From Geodermatophilaceae bacterium NBWT11 (GTDB taxonomy: Bacteria; Actinomycetota; Actinomycetes; Mycobacteriales; Geodermatophilaceae), in NCBI GenBank assembly GCA_014218215.1, contig CP043652.1:1798001-1862000 (forward strand): 64,000 nt of DNA. Reading direction: 5' to 3'. The notes under the pieces are model-generated. The model had not been told where the DNA came from. It was given only the letters and a program-made list of their open reading frames with translations, and did no database searches. This document shows positions 17,675 through 26,362 of the stretch, in pieces (position 1 is the first letter of the stretch; each line of letters begins with the position of its first letter). Made by a program: the position numbers and the translations under genes.

Positions 17675-18982
17675 TCAGCGCGGGCGGGGGCTGCGGCGCA
17701 GCCGGAGCAGCTGCCCGGCCGCCGCGGCCCGCCGGGGTGAGCTGACCGGCAGGCAGTCGAGCAGGCCCTGCCAGACCGCGGCGTCGTCGGCGGCGTCGGG
17801 GAGCCGGCTGTAGCGCACCAGCAGCTCGGGGCGGCCCGAGCGCAGCACCGCGGCGCGCAGCGAGCCGGCCAGCCGGGCCCGGGCGGTGCGGACGCCGGGG
17901 GCCTCCGAACGCGGCAGCACCACCCCGACGTAGCGGTCCAGGGCGGGGGCGACGGCGCCGCGGGCCAGCGCGCGGCGGACCTGGTCGAGGTCGGTGTCCA
18001 GCGGGGCGGTGAGCCGGTAGGGCCGGGACCCCAGGAGGTCCTCGCCCAGGATCCGGCGCAACCGGGACAGCTCCGCGCGCACGGTCACCGCGGCCGCGTC
18101 CCCCGGGTGCACCTCGGCGGCGAGCTGGTCGGCGCTGCGTCCCTCGTCGGCCGCGGCGGCCTCGGCGAGCAGGAGCAGCAGCTCGGAGTGCCGCAGCGAC
18201 AGGTCGGTGCGCCCGGCCGGGGTGGTCAGCCGGGCGCGCTCGCGGCCCAGCACCTCGAGCAACGGCCGGGCCAGGGGCGGGACCGCCGACCGGCCGGGGA
18301 GCTCCTCGCGGTGCAACCAGCGCAGCTCGGACTCCGCGGCCGCGACCGTGGCGCGCACCAGGGTGAGCACGTGCGGACTGGCCACGTGGTCCCCGCCGGT
18401 GACGTCGATGGCGCCGAGGAGCACCCCGGTGACCGGGTGGTGCACCGGCGCGGCCGAGCACGACCACTGCTGCACGGTGCGGCTGAAGTGCTCGCCGCCG
18501 TGGATCTGCACCGGGGTGTCCAGGGCCAGCGCGGTCCCGGGGGCGTTGGTGCCGGCGACGTCCTCGCCCCACCGGGCGCCGGCCACGAAGTGCATGGACT
18601 CCGCGCGCGAGCGCAGCGCGCGGTCGCCCTCGACCCACAGCATCCGGCCCTCGGCGTCGGTGACGGCCACGATCATCCGGTCGGCCTCGGCATCGGTGAC
18701 CAGCAGGCGCCGGATCACCGGCATGACCGCGGCCAGCGGGTGCGCCTCGCGGTAGGCCAGCAGGTCGTGGTCGAGCAGGTCGACCGGCGGCGGCGTGCCG
18801 TCGGGGTCGACGCCGCTGCCCAGGCTGCGCCGCCACGACTCGTAGACGACCGGCCGCACCTCGTCGCGGCGGACGGCTCCCCCGTGGGTCACCACCGCCT
18901 CGTGCGCGGCCCGCAACCGCCGGGCGGCCACCGGGCTGGGCAACCCGTCGGGCAGCGCGAGCCACGGGTTCAGCGTGGTCAC
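17675..18982 (-). CDS. GAF-domain transcriptional regulator (AcoR-like N-terminus, no AAA+ domain)
   Basis: 435 aa from GTG 18982. Residues 1-220 contain the sensor part seen in AcoR-type regulators (SWRRSLGSGVDPD near 50, GTNAPGTALALDTPVQIHGGEHF near 145-165, then CSAAPVHHP and IDVTGGD). The expected sigma-54 AAA+ module is missing. The C-terminus instead has an Arg/Leu-rich region (VRAELSRLRRILGEDLLGSRPYRL) resembling a winged helix-turn-helix. Similar proteins are common in actinobacteria next to alcohol/aldehyde dehydrogenase genes. It ends 6 nt from the convergent carbonic anhydrase stop. Confidence 0.75.
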   Translation of the reverse strand: MTTLNPWLALPDGLPSPVAARRLRAAHEAVVTHGGAVRRDEVRPVVYESWRRSLGSGVDPDGTPPPVDLLDHDLLAYREAHPLAAVMPVIRRLLVTDAEADRMIVAVTDAEGRMLWVEGDRALRSRAESMHFVAGARWGEDVAGTNAPGTALALDTPVQIHGGEHFSRTVQQWSCSAAPVHHPVTGVLLGAIDVTGGDHVASPHVLTLVRATVAAAESELRWLHREELPGRSAVPPLARPLLEVLGRERARLTTPAGRTDLSLRHSELLLLLAEAAAADEGRSADQLAAEVHPGDAAAVTVRAELSRLRRILGEDLLGSRPYRLTAPLDTDLDQVRRALARGAVAPALDRYVGVVLPRSEAPGVRTARARLAGSLRAAVLRSGRPELLVRYSRLPDAADDAAVWQGLLDCLPVSSPRRAAAAGQLLRLRRSPRPR

Positions 18983-19069
18983 GCGACCCGGCCCGAGGGG
19001 ACTGCCCAGTGGCTCATGTCACCCCATCGTGACCGTTCCGAGCCCGTTGCGCCAGGACGGACGTCCTGC

Positions 19070-20377
19070 TCAGTCCCCGGACTCCCAGTCGGGCAGCTGC
19101 CACGGACGCACCACGGCGGCCAGCACGACGATCGCGGCGGCGAACGCACCGACCATCGTCACGCCCATCGCCAGCGCGTCGTTGCCGAGCACGCCGACCA
19201 GGGGGGCCACCAGCGCACCCACGCCGAACTGCACCGCACCCAGCAGGGCGGCCGCGGTGCCGGCGGCCTCGCCGTGCCGGGTCAGCGCCAGGGCGGGGGC
19301 GTTGGGCAGGCCGAGTCCGCTGGCGAACAGCACCACCCAGACCGGGACGACGACGCCGACCAGGCCGCCGGTGTCGGTGAGCGCCAGGACGACGAGGACC
19401 AGGGCCGCGACCAGGCCGATGACCAGGGCGCTCGCGAGCAGCCACTGCGGCTGGAAGCGGCGCAGCAGCACCGGGTTGAGCTGGGTGGCGGCGATCAGCC
19501 AGAAGGCCCCGGCGCCGAAGAGCAGGCCGAACTGCTGCTCGTCGAGGCCGAACTCGCCCTGGTAGACGAAGGCCGAGCCCGAGACGTAGCTGAACAGCCC
19601 GGCCATGGTCAGCCCGGCGACGAGCACCAGGCCGACGAAGACCCGGTCGTGCAGCAGGCCCAGGTAGTTGCGGCCGGTGCCGCGCAGCCCGCTGCTGGTG
19701 CGGCGCTCGGGCGGCAGCGTCTCCTTCAGCGTGGCGCCGACGGCGAAGACGAGCACCAGGCCGTACAGGGCCAGGAAGGCGAAGACCCCGCGCCAGGAGG
19801 TGAACCGCAGCAGCTCCCCGCCCAGCGTGGGCGCGAGCACCGGGGCCGCGCCGATGACCAGGAAGAGCCGGGACAGCAGGGTGGCGGCGGCCCGCCCGGT
19901 GTAGAGGTCGCGGACCACGGCGAGTGCGATCACCGCACCCGCGGCGGCGCCCACGCCCTGCAGCACCCGCAGCACCCCGAGGACGGCGATGTTCGGGGCG
20001 ATCAGCACCAGGGCGCTGGCCAGCACGTGCAGCGCGGTGCCCACCAGCAGCGGGCGGCGCCGGCCCAGCGCGTCGGACAGCGGGCCGATCACCAGCTGCC
20101 CGAGCGCGAGGCCCAGCAGGGTGCCGGTCAGGGTGAGCTGGACCGTCGCCGACGTCGTCTGCAGGTCCTCGGTGATCGTCGGCAGGGCCGGCAGGTACAT
20201 GTCGATCGTGAGCGGGCCGAGGGCGACGAAGGCGCCCAGGGTGAGCACCGTCCGCAGCCGGCTCGGGGTCGCGGCGACGGGGGCGGTGCCCTCGACGGTG
20301 CGCGGGGTCTCGGTGGTGGCGCTGATGACGAGCTCCTCGGCTGGTGGCGGCTGGCACGAGGGACGGCGCTGCCCCAC
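19070..20377 (-). CDS. Bcr/CflA family MFS drug exporter
   Basis: About 435 aa. The signature GPLTIDMYLPALPTI lies in the first membrane segment, and GRRRP in the loop after TM2. Twelve hydrophobic segments are expected for the family. Start is uncertain: GTG 20377 has GGAG 6 nt upstream; the frame also opens at TTG 20419. Known family role: proton-driven efflux of drugs, sulfonamides, bicyclomycin or amino acids. It is followed after about 87 bp by the GAF regulator on the same strand. Confidence 0.88.
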   Translation of the reverse strand: MGQRRPSCQPPPAEELVISATTETPRTVEGTAPVAATPSRLRTVLTLGAFVALGPLTIDMYLPALPTITEDLQTTSATVQLTLTGTLLGLALGQLVIGPLSDALGRRRPLLVGTALHVLASALVLIAPNIAVLGVLRVLQGVGAAAGAVIALAVVRDLYTGRAAATLLSRLFLVIGAAPVLAPTLGGELLRFTSWRGVFAFLALYGLVLVFAVGATLKETLPPERRTSSGLRGTGRNYLGLLHDRVFVGLVLVAGLTMAGLFSYVSGSAFVYQGEFGLDEQQFGLLFGAGAFWLIAATQLNPVLLRRFQPQWLLASALVIGLVAALVLVVLALTDTGGLVGVVVPVWVVLFASGLGLPNAPALALTRHGEAAGTAAALLGAVQFGVGALVAPLVGVLGNDALAMGVTMVGAFAAAIVVLAAVVRPWQLPDWESGD

Positions 20378-20446
20378 AGGTGGCTCCAAGGCAGCACCCG
20401 GGACGGGTGTTCCCCGCAACGGACTCCGTCACGCGCTGTTCACCGG

Positions 20447-21874
20447 TCAGCCCGCCGGCGGCCTCGCGGGCAGCAGCGCCCGGGCGTCCCGGGCCCGGAG
20501 CGCGCCCCGCCACAGCCCGGCGCCGTAGGCCAGGTCCTCCAGCCGGCGGGCAGCCACGAAGCGGGGCAGGTCGACGTCCCGGCGGTGCGGCCACCAGGCG
20601 CCGACCCCGTCGGCCAGCGCAGCCAGCAGGGTCAGCCGGCGGGCCCGGCCGGACACCGCCAGGAGCGGGAGGACCAGCGGCCAGTGGTGCCGGGTGACCG
20701 AGCGGGCCAGCGTGCGGCCACCGGCCCAGGTGCCGCGGACGACCAGGGTGGCGGCGAGCCCGACGGGTGCGGGCTCGCCGGGGCGGGCCAGCCGCCGGGA
20801 CAGCGTCCGGGTGGCGACGCCGAGCACGCCGGCGCCGGCGACCAGCCCCGGGCGTCCGCCCAGCAGGACGCAGGCCCACGCCGCGGCCGACCACGGGGAC
20901 ATCACCACCGGGGCGACCGCGCTGCCGTGCCGCTGGGCCAGCAGGGCGGCTCCGGTGCCGTAGAACGCCCGGCGGCGCAGCCACTCCCCCGTCGCCCGGG
21001 GGTGCTGGTGGTCCACCTGCGCGCCGGGCTCGTAGCGCACCCGCCACCCGGCGCCGGCCAGCCGCCAGACGAGGTCGACGTCCTCGGCGACCCGCATGGT
21101 CTCGTCGAACCCGCCGCCCAGCGCGGCCCGCCGGACCAGCAGGGCCGCGCTCGGCACGTAGGAGACCCCCGACAGCGGGGTCACCGGCGCGGGGTGGCGG
21201 CCCATGTCCAGCGCGCTGACCGTGTCCTCGTACCCGCCCACCCAGCCGGAGCCGTCCCCGGCCAGGGCGGTGATCCGGGGCGCGACGACGGCCAGCCGGG
21301 GGTCGGCCAGGTGCGCGGCCAGCACCCCGAGCCACCCGGGGCGGGGCACGCAGTCGGAGTCCAGGAAGGCCACCGCTGCGGTGCCGGCCGCGCGCAGGCC
21401 GGCGTTGCGGGCCGCCGAGGGGCCGCGGGCCACCTCGTGCCGGAGCACGTCGGCCCGGTGTGCGGCGCACACGCGGGCCACGGCGCCGGGGTCCGCCGAG
21501 CCGTCGTCGACCACCACGACCGGGACGGCGGCCGTCTGCGGGTCGGCGCGCACCGCGGTGAGCAGGCGGTCCAGGCCCGCCGTGCGGTCCTTCACCGGGA
21601 CGACGACGGTGACGCCGGCCGGGGTGACCGGGCCGAGCCGCGGGTGGGCGAGGCCGCTGTCGAGCAGCCGCCCGGCCAACGCCGCGGTGGTCGGGTCCGC
21701 GACCGTGAGCCCCTCGCCGGCGAGCAGCTCGCGGGCCCGGGGCGCGAGCCGGAGCAGCCGCAGCGGCGAGCCGCCCAGCAACGTCGCCCCGGCGTCCCGG
21801 CGCCGGACCCGGGGGTCCAGGGCGACCACGAACCCGTCCGGCAGCCTCGCGTCCGGTGGAGCCGTCACCGGCAC
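20447..21874 (-). CDS. mftF: Mycofactocin glycosyltransferase MftF
   Basis: 475 aa from GTG 21874. The N-terminal RLPDGFVVALDPRVR and LLGGSPLRLLRLAP are characteristic of MftF. The GT2 domain follows (VTVVVPVKDR near residue 90, VVVDDGS, FLDSDCVP with the DxD-like metal site, ETMRVAEDVDLVWR as the ED acceptor region). A membrane-associated C-terminal part comes last. MftF attaches an oligosaccharide (beta-1,4-glucan in mycobacteria) to mycofactocin. Here it is separated from mftE by a four-gene surface module and follows the sortase by 32 nt, so it is probably read from that transcript. Confidence 0.92.
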   Translation of the reverse strand: MPVTAPPDARLPDGFVVALDPRVRRRDAGATLLGGSPLRLLRLAPRARELLAGEGLTVADPTTAALAGRLLDSGLAHPRLGPVTPAGVTVVVPVKDRTAGLDRLLTAVRADPQTAAVPVVVVDDGSADPGAVARVCAAHRADVLRHEVARGPSAARNAGLRAAGTAAVAFLDSDCVPRPGWLGVLAAHLADPRLAVVAPRITALAGDGSGWVGGYEDTVSALDMGRHPAPVTPLSGVSYVPSAALLVRRAALGGGFDETMRVAEDVDLVWRLAGAGWRVRYEPGAQVDHQHPRATGEWLRRRAFYGTGAALLAQRHGSAVAPVVMSPWSAAAWACVLLGGRPGLVAGAGVLGVATRTLSRRLARPGEPAPVGLAATLVVRGTWAGGRTLARSVTRHHWPLVLPLLAVSGRARRLTLLAALADGVGAWWPHRRDVDLPRFVAARRLEDLAYGAGLWRGALRARDARALLPARPPAG

Positions 21875-21906
21875 GGGCGGACGGGCAGGACGGACACGGG
21901 ACGAGG

Positions 21907-22509
21907 TTAGGGGCTGACCCGACTGGCGAAGACGATGGTGTTGTCCTCGTAGGAGCGCACCGACCGGTCGAACTCCCCGCCGCAGGTGATCAGCCGCAGC
22001 TGGGCGTCCGGGGTCGGGCCGTAGACCTCGGCGGTCGGGAAGTCGTCCTTGGGCGCGGACTCCACCCGGTCCACCCGGAAGGTCGGGGCGGTCCCGTCGG
22101 AGAGCTCGACGACCACCTCGTCGCCGGGGGCGAGCTCCCGCAGCCGGTAGAACACCGCCGGTCCGTCGACGGAGTCCACGTGGCCGGCCACCACCGCCGG
22201 CCCCCGCTCACCGGGCACCGTCCCGTCGGCGAACCACCCGGCGCGGTCGAAGTCCACCGGCGCCGCGAGGCTCCCGTCGGGCAGCAGCCCGAGGGCCTCC
22301 AGCCCGGTCGCGTCGACCCCGATCGCCGGGACGGTCACCCGGGTCACCGTGGGCGCTGCGTCCTCCAACGGCTGCGGGCCGGGCAGCGAGGTGCTGGCGG
22401 CCGGCGCGGGGACCGACGACGGGGCGGCTCCCGGTGCCGCGACGGCACCGCCGCACCCGGCGAGCAGGAGGCCGACGGCGAGCAGGCCGGCGGCCCGGAC
22501 GGCGCTCAG
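21907..22509 (-). CDS. Class F-like sortase, lipoprotein form, probable CTG start
   Basis: About 200 aa. Sortase residues: His in VVAGHVDS, Cys in LITCGGEFD, then RSVRSYEDNTIVFA supplying the Arg region; this is the class F pattern. The N-terminus is hydrophobic and ends in lipobox LLLAGCGG. No ATG, GTG or TTG lies in frame near the signal sequence; the only sensible start is CTG 22509, whose CTGA overlaps the stop of the upstream DUF4397 gene. It should act outside the membrane, anchoring a partner protein. The substrate is unknown; the adjacent DUF4397 protein is the natural candidate. Confidence 0.85.
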   Translation of the reverse strand: MSAVRAAGLLAVGLLLAGCGGAVAAPGAAPSSVPAPAASTSLPGPQPLEDAAPTVTRVTVPAIGVDATGLEALGLLPDGSLAAPVDFDRAGWFADGTVPGERGPAVVAGHVDSVDGPAVFYRLRELAPGDEVVVELSDGTAPTFRVDRVESAPKDDFPTAEVYGPTPDAQLRLITCGGEFDRSVRSYEDNTIVFASRVSP

Positions 22510-23342
22510 ACCGTCCGCCGGCGGGCCACCACCGGCACGACCACCGCCGCGGCGAGCACCAGGCCGGCCAGCGTCGCCGGACCGCGGTCGGCCGGCGCCG
22601 TCCCACCGCCACCGGTCTCCACCCCGCCGCTGGGGGTGACGCCGGTGCCGGCCGCGTCCTGCAGGGCGGTGACCGTGACGGACCCGTCCGGTGCGTCCAG
22701 GGCGACCAGGGTGTTCACGCTGCCCGGCTCGACCCGCACGCCGGTCGCCGTCCCCACCTGGGCGCCGTCGGCGTCCACCGCCAACGACCACACCCCGGCC
22801 GGGATCTCGGCGTAGCCGGTGGCCGTGGCGAAGGCCGCGTCCCGGGCCAGCACCGGCCCGTCGACGGCGGTGACGGTGACGGAGGGGTGGCTCACCGAGG
22901 CCTGCAGCAGCCGGATCCGGGCCTGCCCGTCCGGCGGGGTGCTGAGGTCGTCGGTGAGCACGGTGCCGGTCAGGTCGGCGTTGAGCCCGACCGCGGCCAC
23001 CGTGTAGGCCTGCCCGTCGGCCACCGTGACCGACTGGGTGATCGCCGGCGGGTCGGCGGCGTCGCCGCCGGCCGGGACCATCGAGGCGGTGTAGGTGCCG
23101 GCGGGCACCCGGGTGTAGTCCGACACGTCGCCGTAGGCCACGTCGCTCAACGCCAGCACCGAGCCGGAGTCGCTGGCCGCGGTGAGCTGGACGTCGACCG
23201 CGGGGGTGTCCGGGGACAGGTGGGTCAGCCGGACCCACCCACCGGTCGTGCCGTCCGCGGGCGCCGCGGCGGCGACCGCGGGGACCCCCAGGACGGCGAG
23301 GGCGGTCAGGGTCAGCACACCGAGTGCGCGTCGGACGGTCAT
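22506..23342 (-). CDS. DUF4397 domain surface protein with C-terminal membrane segment
   Basis: 278 aa from ATG 23342, with GGAGG 6 nt upstream. A signal peptide (residues 1-26, ending AAAA) is followed by two tandem DUF4397-type beta domains (WVRLTHLSPDTPAVDVQL near residue 35 and ARIRLLQASVSHPSVTVT near residue 140). A Gly/Thr linker, a hydrophobic segment and RRR end the protein. The tail looks like a sorting signal, but no clear LPxTG is seen before the membrane segment. The class F sortase is coupled to it by overlap, so it may recognise a divergent motif in the linker. Confidence 0.85.
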   Translation of the reverse strand: MTVRRALGVLTLTALAVLGVPAVAAAAPADGTTGGWVRLTHLSPDTPAVDVQLTAASDSGSVLALSDVAYGDVSDYTRVPAGTYTASMVPAGGDAADPPAITQSVTVADGQAYTVAAVGLNADLTGTVLTDDLSTPPDGQARIRLLQASVSHPSVTVTAVDGPVLARDAAFATATGYAEIPAGVWSLAVDADGAQVGTATGVRVEPGSVNTLVALDAPDGSVTVTALQDAAGTGVTPSGGVETGGGGTAPADRGPATLAGLVLAAAVVVPVVARRRTV

Positions 23343-23362
23343 GGTTCCTCCAGGGCGGGTGG

Positions 23363-24916
23363 TCACGGGGTGCCCAGCAGGCCGGACGGCGGAGCGCCCG
23401 GCCAGGTGAGCAGGAGGCCGTCGCCGGTGTCGGCGACGACGGCGGTGAAGGGGGCGGGCTGGGCGCCCACGAGCACGGCGAGCGCCGACCCGGTGCCCAC
23501 GGGGGAGCCGTCGACCGCGGTGACGAGCACGGAGTCCGCCAGCCCGTCACCGTCGGTGTCCCGGACGGCGGCGACGTCCAGCGTGCCGTCGGCGGCCGCC
23601 CGCGGGAGCACGACGAGCACGCGGGGGTCGACGGCACCGGCGGCCAGTGCGGTGCGGACGGCGTCGGTGAGCACCAGCCCGGGGTTGACCGCGAGCTCGG
23701 CGCCGACGCCCTGCCGGACCTCGAGCCCGGCGTCGGGCACCGCGGTCGCTGGGGCAGCGGCAGACGCGTCGGCCGCCTCGACCGGGGTCGGAGCCCGACC
23801 GGCCGGGACACCGCTCAGCGCCAGGGCGAGGACGACGGCCCCGACCGGGGCCAGCCGCGCGGCCCGTCGGGCACCCCGCCCCCGCCCGAGGGCCAGCTCC
23901 AGTGCCGCGGCCGGCAGCACGAGCGCGATCCACGGCAGGACGACGACCAGCACGGTCGGCGCCGCCACCCCGGGGAGGGCGGACAGCGCCAGCCAGCCCA
24001 CGACGCCGGCGGCCAGCGGGCGGGCCGAGGGCCGGCGGACGAGCAGGAGCACACCCCCGGCGGCGGCCAGCACGGTCGTCACCGGGTCGGCGTCCAGGCC
24101 CAGTGCCAGGGGCAGCTGCCCGCCGGGGCCGAGCAGGCCGAACCCGGCGCCGTCGACGAGCGGGCCCGGCGCGGCGCCGAGCCGGGCCAGCCCGACCAGC
24201 AGGGCGTACCCGCCGAGCAGCAGGGCCACGGTGCCGACGGCGACGGCCGGCGCCCGACGGTCGGCCGGAGCGTGCCGCACCACCAGCCAGACCACCACGG
24301 GCACCGCCAGCAGGGTCAGCGGCGCGGTCAGCACCGCGACCGCGGCGCAGACCGCCGCGGCCGCCGCGGCCCGGGGCCCGGCCCGGCCGCCCACGGCGAG
24401 GCAGCAGGCGGCCAGCAGCCAGGGGACGGCGACGGCCTCGGCGGACACCGTGCGGTGCAGCAGCAGACCCAGCGGCGAGACCACCAGCACGACGACGCCG
24501 GCCGCGGCGACCGCCCGGGACGCCCCCAGCCGACGGGCCAGCACCCAGGTGAGCGCAACGGTCACCAGCAGCGCGAGGACGGCGACCTCGCGGAGCGCGG
24601 CCACGGGGTCGCCGCCGTGCCGGCCGAGCGCACCGGTCCCGGACAGCCAGGCGGCGAGCTGCAGCACCGCGCCCGGCGGCCGCCCGGTCCACACGGGGTC
24701 GGCGACCCAGCCGGTGCCCGACGCGACACCCGCAGCGACCCGGGCCAGAGCGGACTCCTGCTCCGGGACGGCCGACCGGCCACCGTGGGAGAGCACGCCG
24801 ACGACCGCGGCACCGAGCAGCAGGGCACCCAGGACGAGGGCGGACCGGCCCCGCCCGGCGGATGGCCGGCCCTCCCCGGCGGGGCGGGCCGGGCGGGCCT
24901 GGACGACGACGGCCAT
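23363..24916 (-). CDS. Polytopic membrane protein of unknown function (possible GT-C-like)
   Basis: 517 aa from ATG 24916, overlapping the stop of the previous gene (ATGA). A short Arg-rich cytoplasmic start is followed by many hydrophobic segments up to about residue 370, then a non-membrane C-terminal domain with DTDGDGLADSVLV, an acidic loop resembling calcium-binding repeats. The topology (many TM helices with an extracytoplasmic C-terminal domain) resembles GT-C-type glycosyltransferases or arabinosyltransferase-like proteins, but I see no decisive motif. The module places it with surface assembly: Pro-rich TM protein, this protein, DUF4397 protein, sortase. Confidence 0.7.
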   Translation of the reverse strand: MAVVVQARPARPAGEGRPSAGRGRSALVLGALLLGAAVVGVLSHGGRSAVPEQESALARVAAGVASGTGWVADPVWTGRPPGAVLQLAAWLSGTGALGRHGGDPVAALREVAVLALLVTVALTWVLARRLGASRAVAAAGVVVLVVSPLGLLLHRTVSAEAVAVPWLLAACCLAVGGRAGPRAAAAAAVCAAVAVLTAPLTLLAVPVVVWLVVRHAPADRRAPAVAVGTVALLLGGYALLVGLARLGAAPGPLVDGAGFGLLGPGGQLPLALGLDADPVTTVLAAAGGVLLLVRRPSARPLAAGVVGWLALSALPGVAAPTVLVVVLPWIALVLPAAALELALGRGRGARRAARLAPVGAVVLALALSGVPAGRAPTPVEAADASAAAPATAVPDAGLEVRQGVGAELAVNPGLVLTDAVRTALAAGAVDPRVLVVLPRAAADGTLDVAAVRDTDGDGLADSVLVTAVDGSPVGTGSALAVLVGAQPAPFTAVVADTGDGLLLTWPGAPPSGLLGTP

Positions 24917-25503
24917 CAGCGCTTGCGCTTGCGCTTGGCCGGCGGGCGGCCGGGAGTGCGGGTCGAGCCGCCGGCGGCCGTGACCCGGGCGGCCGGTCGC
25001 TGCGCCGGGCGACGGACGGCGGGCGGGGCGACGACGGGGGCCGGCTCGACGGCAGGCCCGGCGGAGGAGGACGGCTCGGGCTCGGTGGGCTCGGGCTCGG
25101 TGGGTTCCGGCTCGGTGGCTCCGGCCTCGTCGACGACGGGAGCCACCTCGGACTCGGCCGCGGGCTCGACGACCGGCGCGGACACCGGTACCGGCTCGAC
25201 GTCGTCGGTCGCCCGGCCGCGCCGGCCGACCACCACGGCGCCACCGAGCCCGGCGACGAGCACCGCAGCGCCGCCGCCGACGGCCATCCAGGCGCCACCG
25301 CGGGACTCCTCCACCTGCTGCACCGGCCGGGCCGGCGTGCTCGGCGCCTCCGTGGTGGGGGCGGTGGTCGGCGTGGGCGTCGTCGTGGCCGGGGGCAGCA
25401 GCTGCGAGGGCGGTGCCGGTGCCGCGAGGGCCGCGGAGGCGCCGCCCAGCACGACGGCGACCGCGGCCGGCAGCACCCACGTACCCACTCGGTCCAGCAC
25501 CAC
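24916..25503 (-). CDS. Secreted or membrane protein with Thr/Pro linker and acidic-to-basic tail
   Basis: About 195 aa from GTG 25503 (GTG 25500 is next in frame). A signal peptide ends ALAAPAPP. A Thr/Pro-rich stretch (TTTPTPTTAPTTE) follows, then one membrane helix near residues 70-95. The cytoplasmic tail has three TEPEP repeats and ends very basic (PPAKRKRKR). First gene of a probable four-gene surface operon. No domain recognised; bitopic organisation suggests a scaffold linking wall and cytoplasm. Confidence 0.7.
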   Translation of the reverse strand: MVLDRVGTWVLPAAVAVVLGGASAALAAPAPPSQLLPPATTTPTPTTAPTTEAPSTPARPVQQVEESRGGAWMAVGGGAAVLVAGLGGAVVVGRRGRATDDVEPVPVSAPVVEPAAESEVAPVVDEAGATEPEPTEPEPTEPEPSSSAGPAVEPAPVVAPPAVRRPAQRPAARVTAAGGSTRTPGRPPAKRKRKR

Positions 25504-25666
25504 AGGTCCCCCGTCGTCAGCGGGACCACGCGGACCCGCCCTGGTCAGCAGGACTCGATGGTGACCCGGTGACACGACCAGGGTCGGACCCGTCGGTCTC
25601 GGTACGGGGCGCCGTGACCCTCCGTGACGGCGAACGGGCTCAGTGATCACACAGAGGACCCTCAGC

Positions 25667-26362
25667 TCACCCCAGCAGACGGCCCCCGGCGTCGACCTGC
25701 CAGTTCCCCACGGCGACGACGAGCCGGTCGACCATCCCCGCGAGGAACCGCGCACCCTCCGCCGCGGTGGCGCCGGCCGGGTCGCCGAGCACCCCGTTCG
25801 GGCTCACCCCGCGCACGCCCTCGGCCCGCAGCCGGGGCAGCAGCTCGCCGATCGGGGCCGTTTCTCCCGCCTCGGCCCGGTCCGGCCGCACGGCGTCCGG
25901 TTCCACGTGCAACAGCAGCGAGGTCTCGGTGCGCCCGGCGTGCGCGTCGCCTCCCGCCACGCCGCACGGGAACCAGGCGACGTCCCGCCCCTCGTGCCGG
26001 AGCAGCGCCACTGCCGCGCGCAGCGCCTCGAGGTTGCCGCCGTGCCCGTTGACCACCAGCAGTCGGCCCGCCCACAGCCCGGCCGAGCGGCCCAGCTCGA
26101 CGAGCACCGCGGTGAGCGCCTCGGTGCCCAGCGACACCGTGCCGGGGAACCCCTCGTGCTCCCCGCTCGCCCCGTAGGGCAGCGCGGGGGCGAGCAGCAG
26201 CCCGGGCACGCGGGCCACCGCGGCGCCGGCGACCGCGGCGGCCACCGTGGTGTCGGTGCCCAGCGGCAGGTGCGCGCCGTGCTGCTCCACCGAGCCCAGC
26301 GGGACGACGACGGTGGGCCGGTGCGGCAGGTCCGGGGAGTGCGCCGTCCGCAGCTCGCTCAC
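25667..26362 (-). CDS. mftE: Mycofactocin precursor peptide peptidase MftE (creatininase family)
   Basis: 231 aa from GTG 26362, overlapping the OYE2 stop by GTGA (GTG 26365 is an alternative). Creatininase-fold metal ligands are visible: LGSVEQHGAHLPLGTDT (E and D with H), NGHGGN and HAGRTETS with E. MftE cleaves MftC-modified MftA to release the C-terminal Val-Tyr-derived core. Length and motif order fit MftE well, and coupling to a mycofactocin-type OYE supports it over a plain creatininase. Confidence 0.92.
   Translation of the reverse strand: MSELRTAHSPDLPHRPTVVVPLGSVEQHGAHLPLGTDTTVAAAVAGAAVARVPGLLLAPALPYGASGEHEGFPGTVSLGTEALTAVLVELGRSAGLWAGRLLVVNGHGGNLEALRAAVALLRHEGRDVAWFPCGVAGGDAHAGRTETSLLLHVEPDAVRPDRAEAGETAPIGELLPRLRAEGVRGVSPNGVLGDPAGATAAEGARFLAGMVDRLVVAVGNWQVDAGGRLLG

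Noticed and set aside
18107-21910. 1267-aa plus-strand ORF
   Set aside because: Spans three clear minus-strand genes (GAF regulator, Bcr/CflA, MftF); Gln/His/Arg-rich shadow of GC-rich DNA.
22434-24983. 849-aa plus-strand ORF
   Set aside because: Antisense shadow of the DUF4397 and membrane protein genes; Thr/Ser/Arg/Ala-rich.
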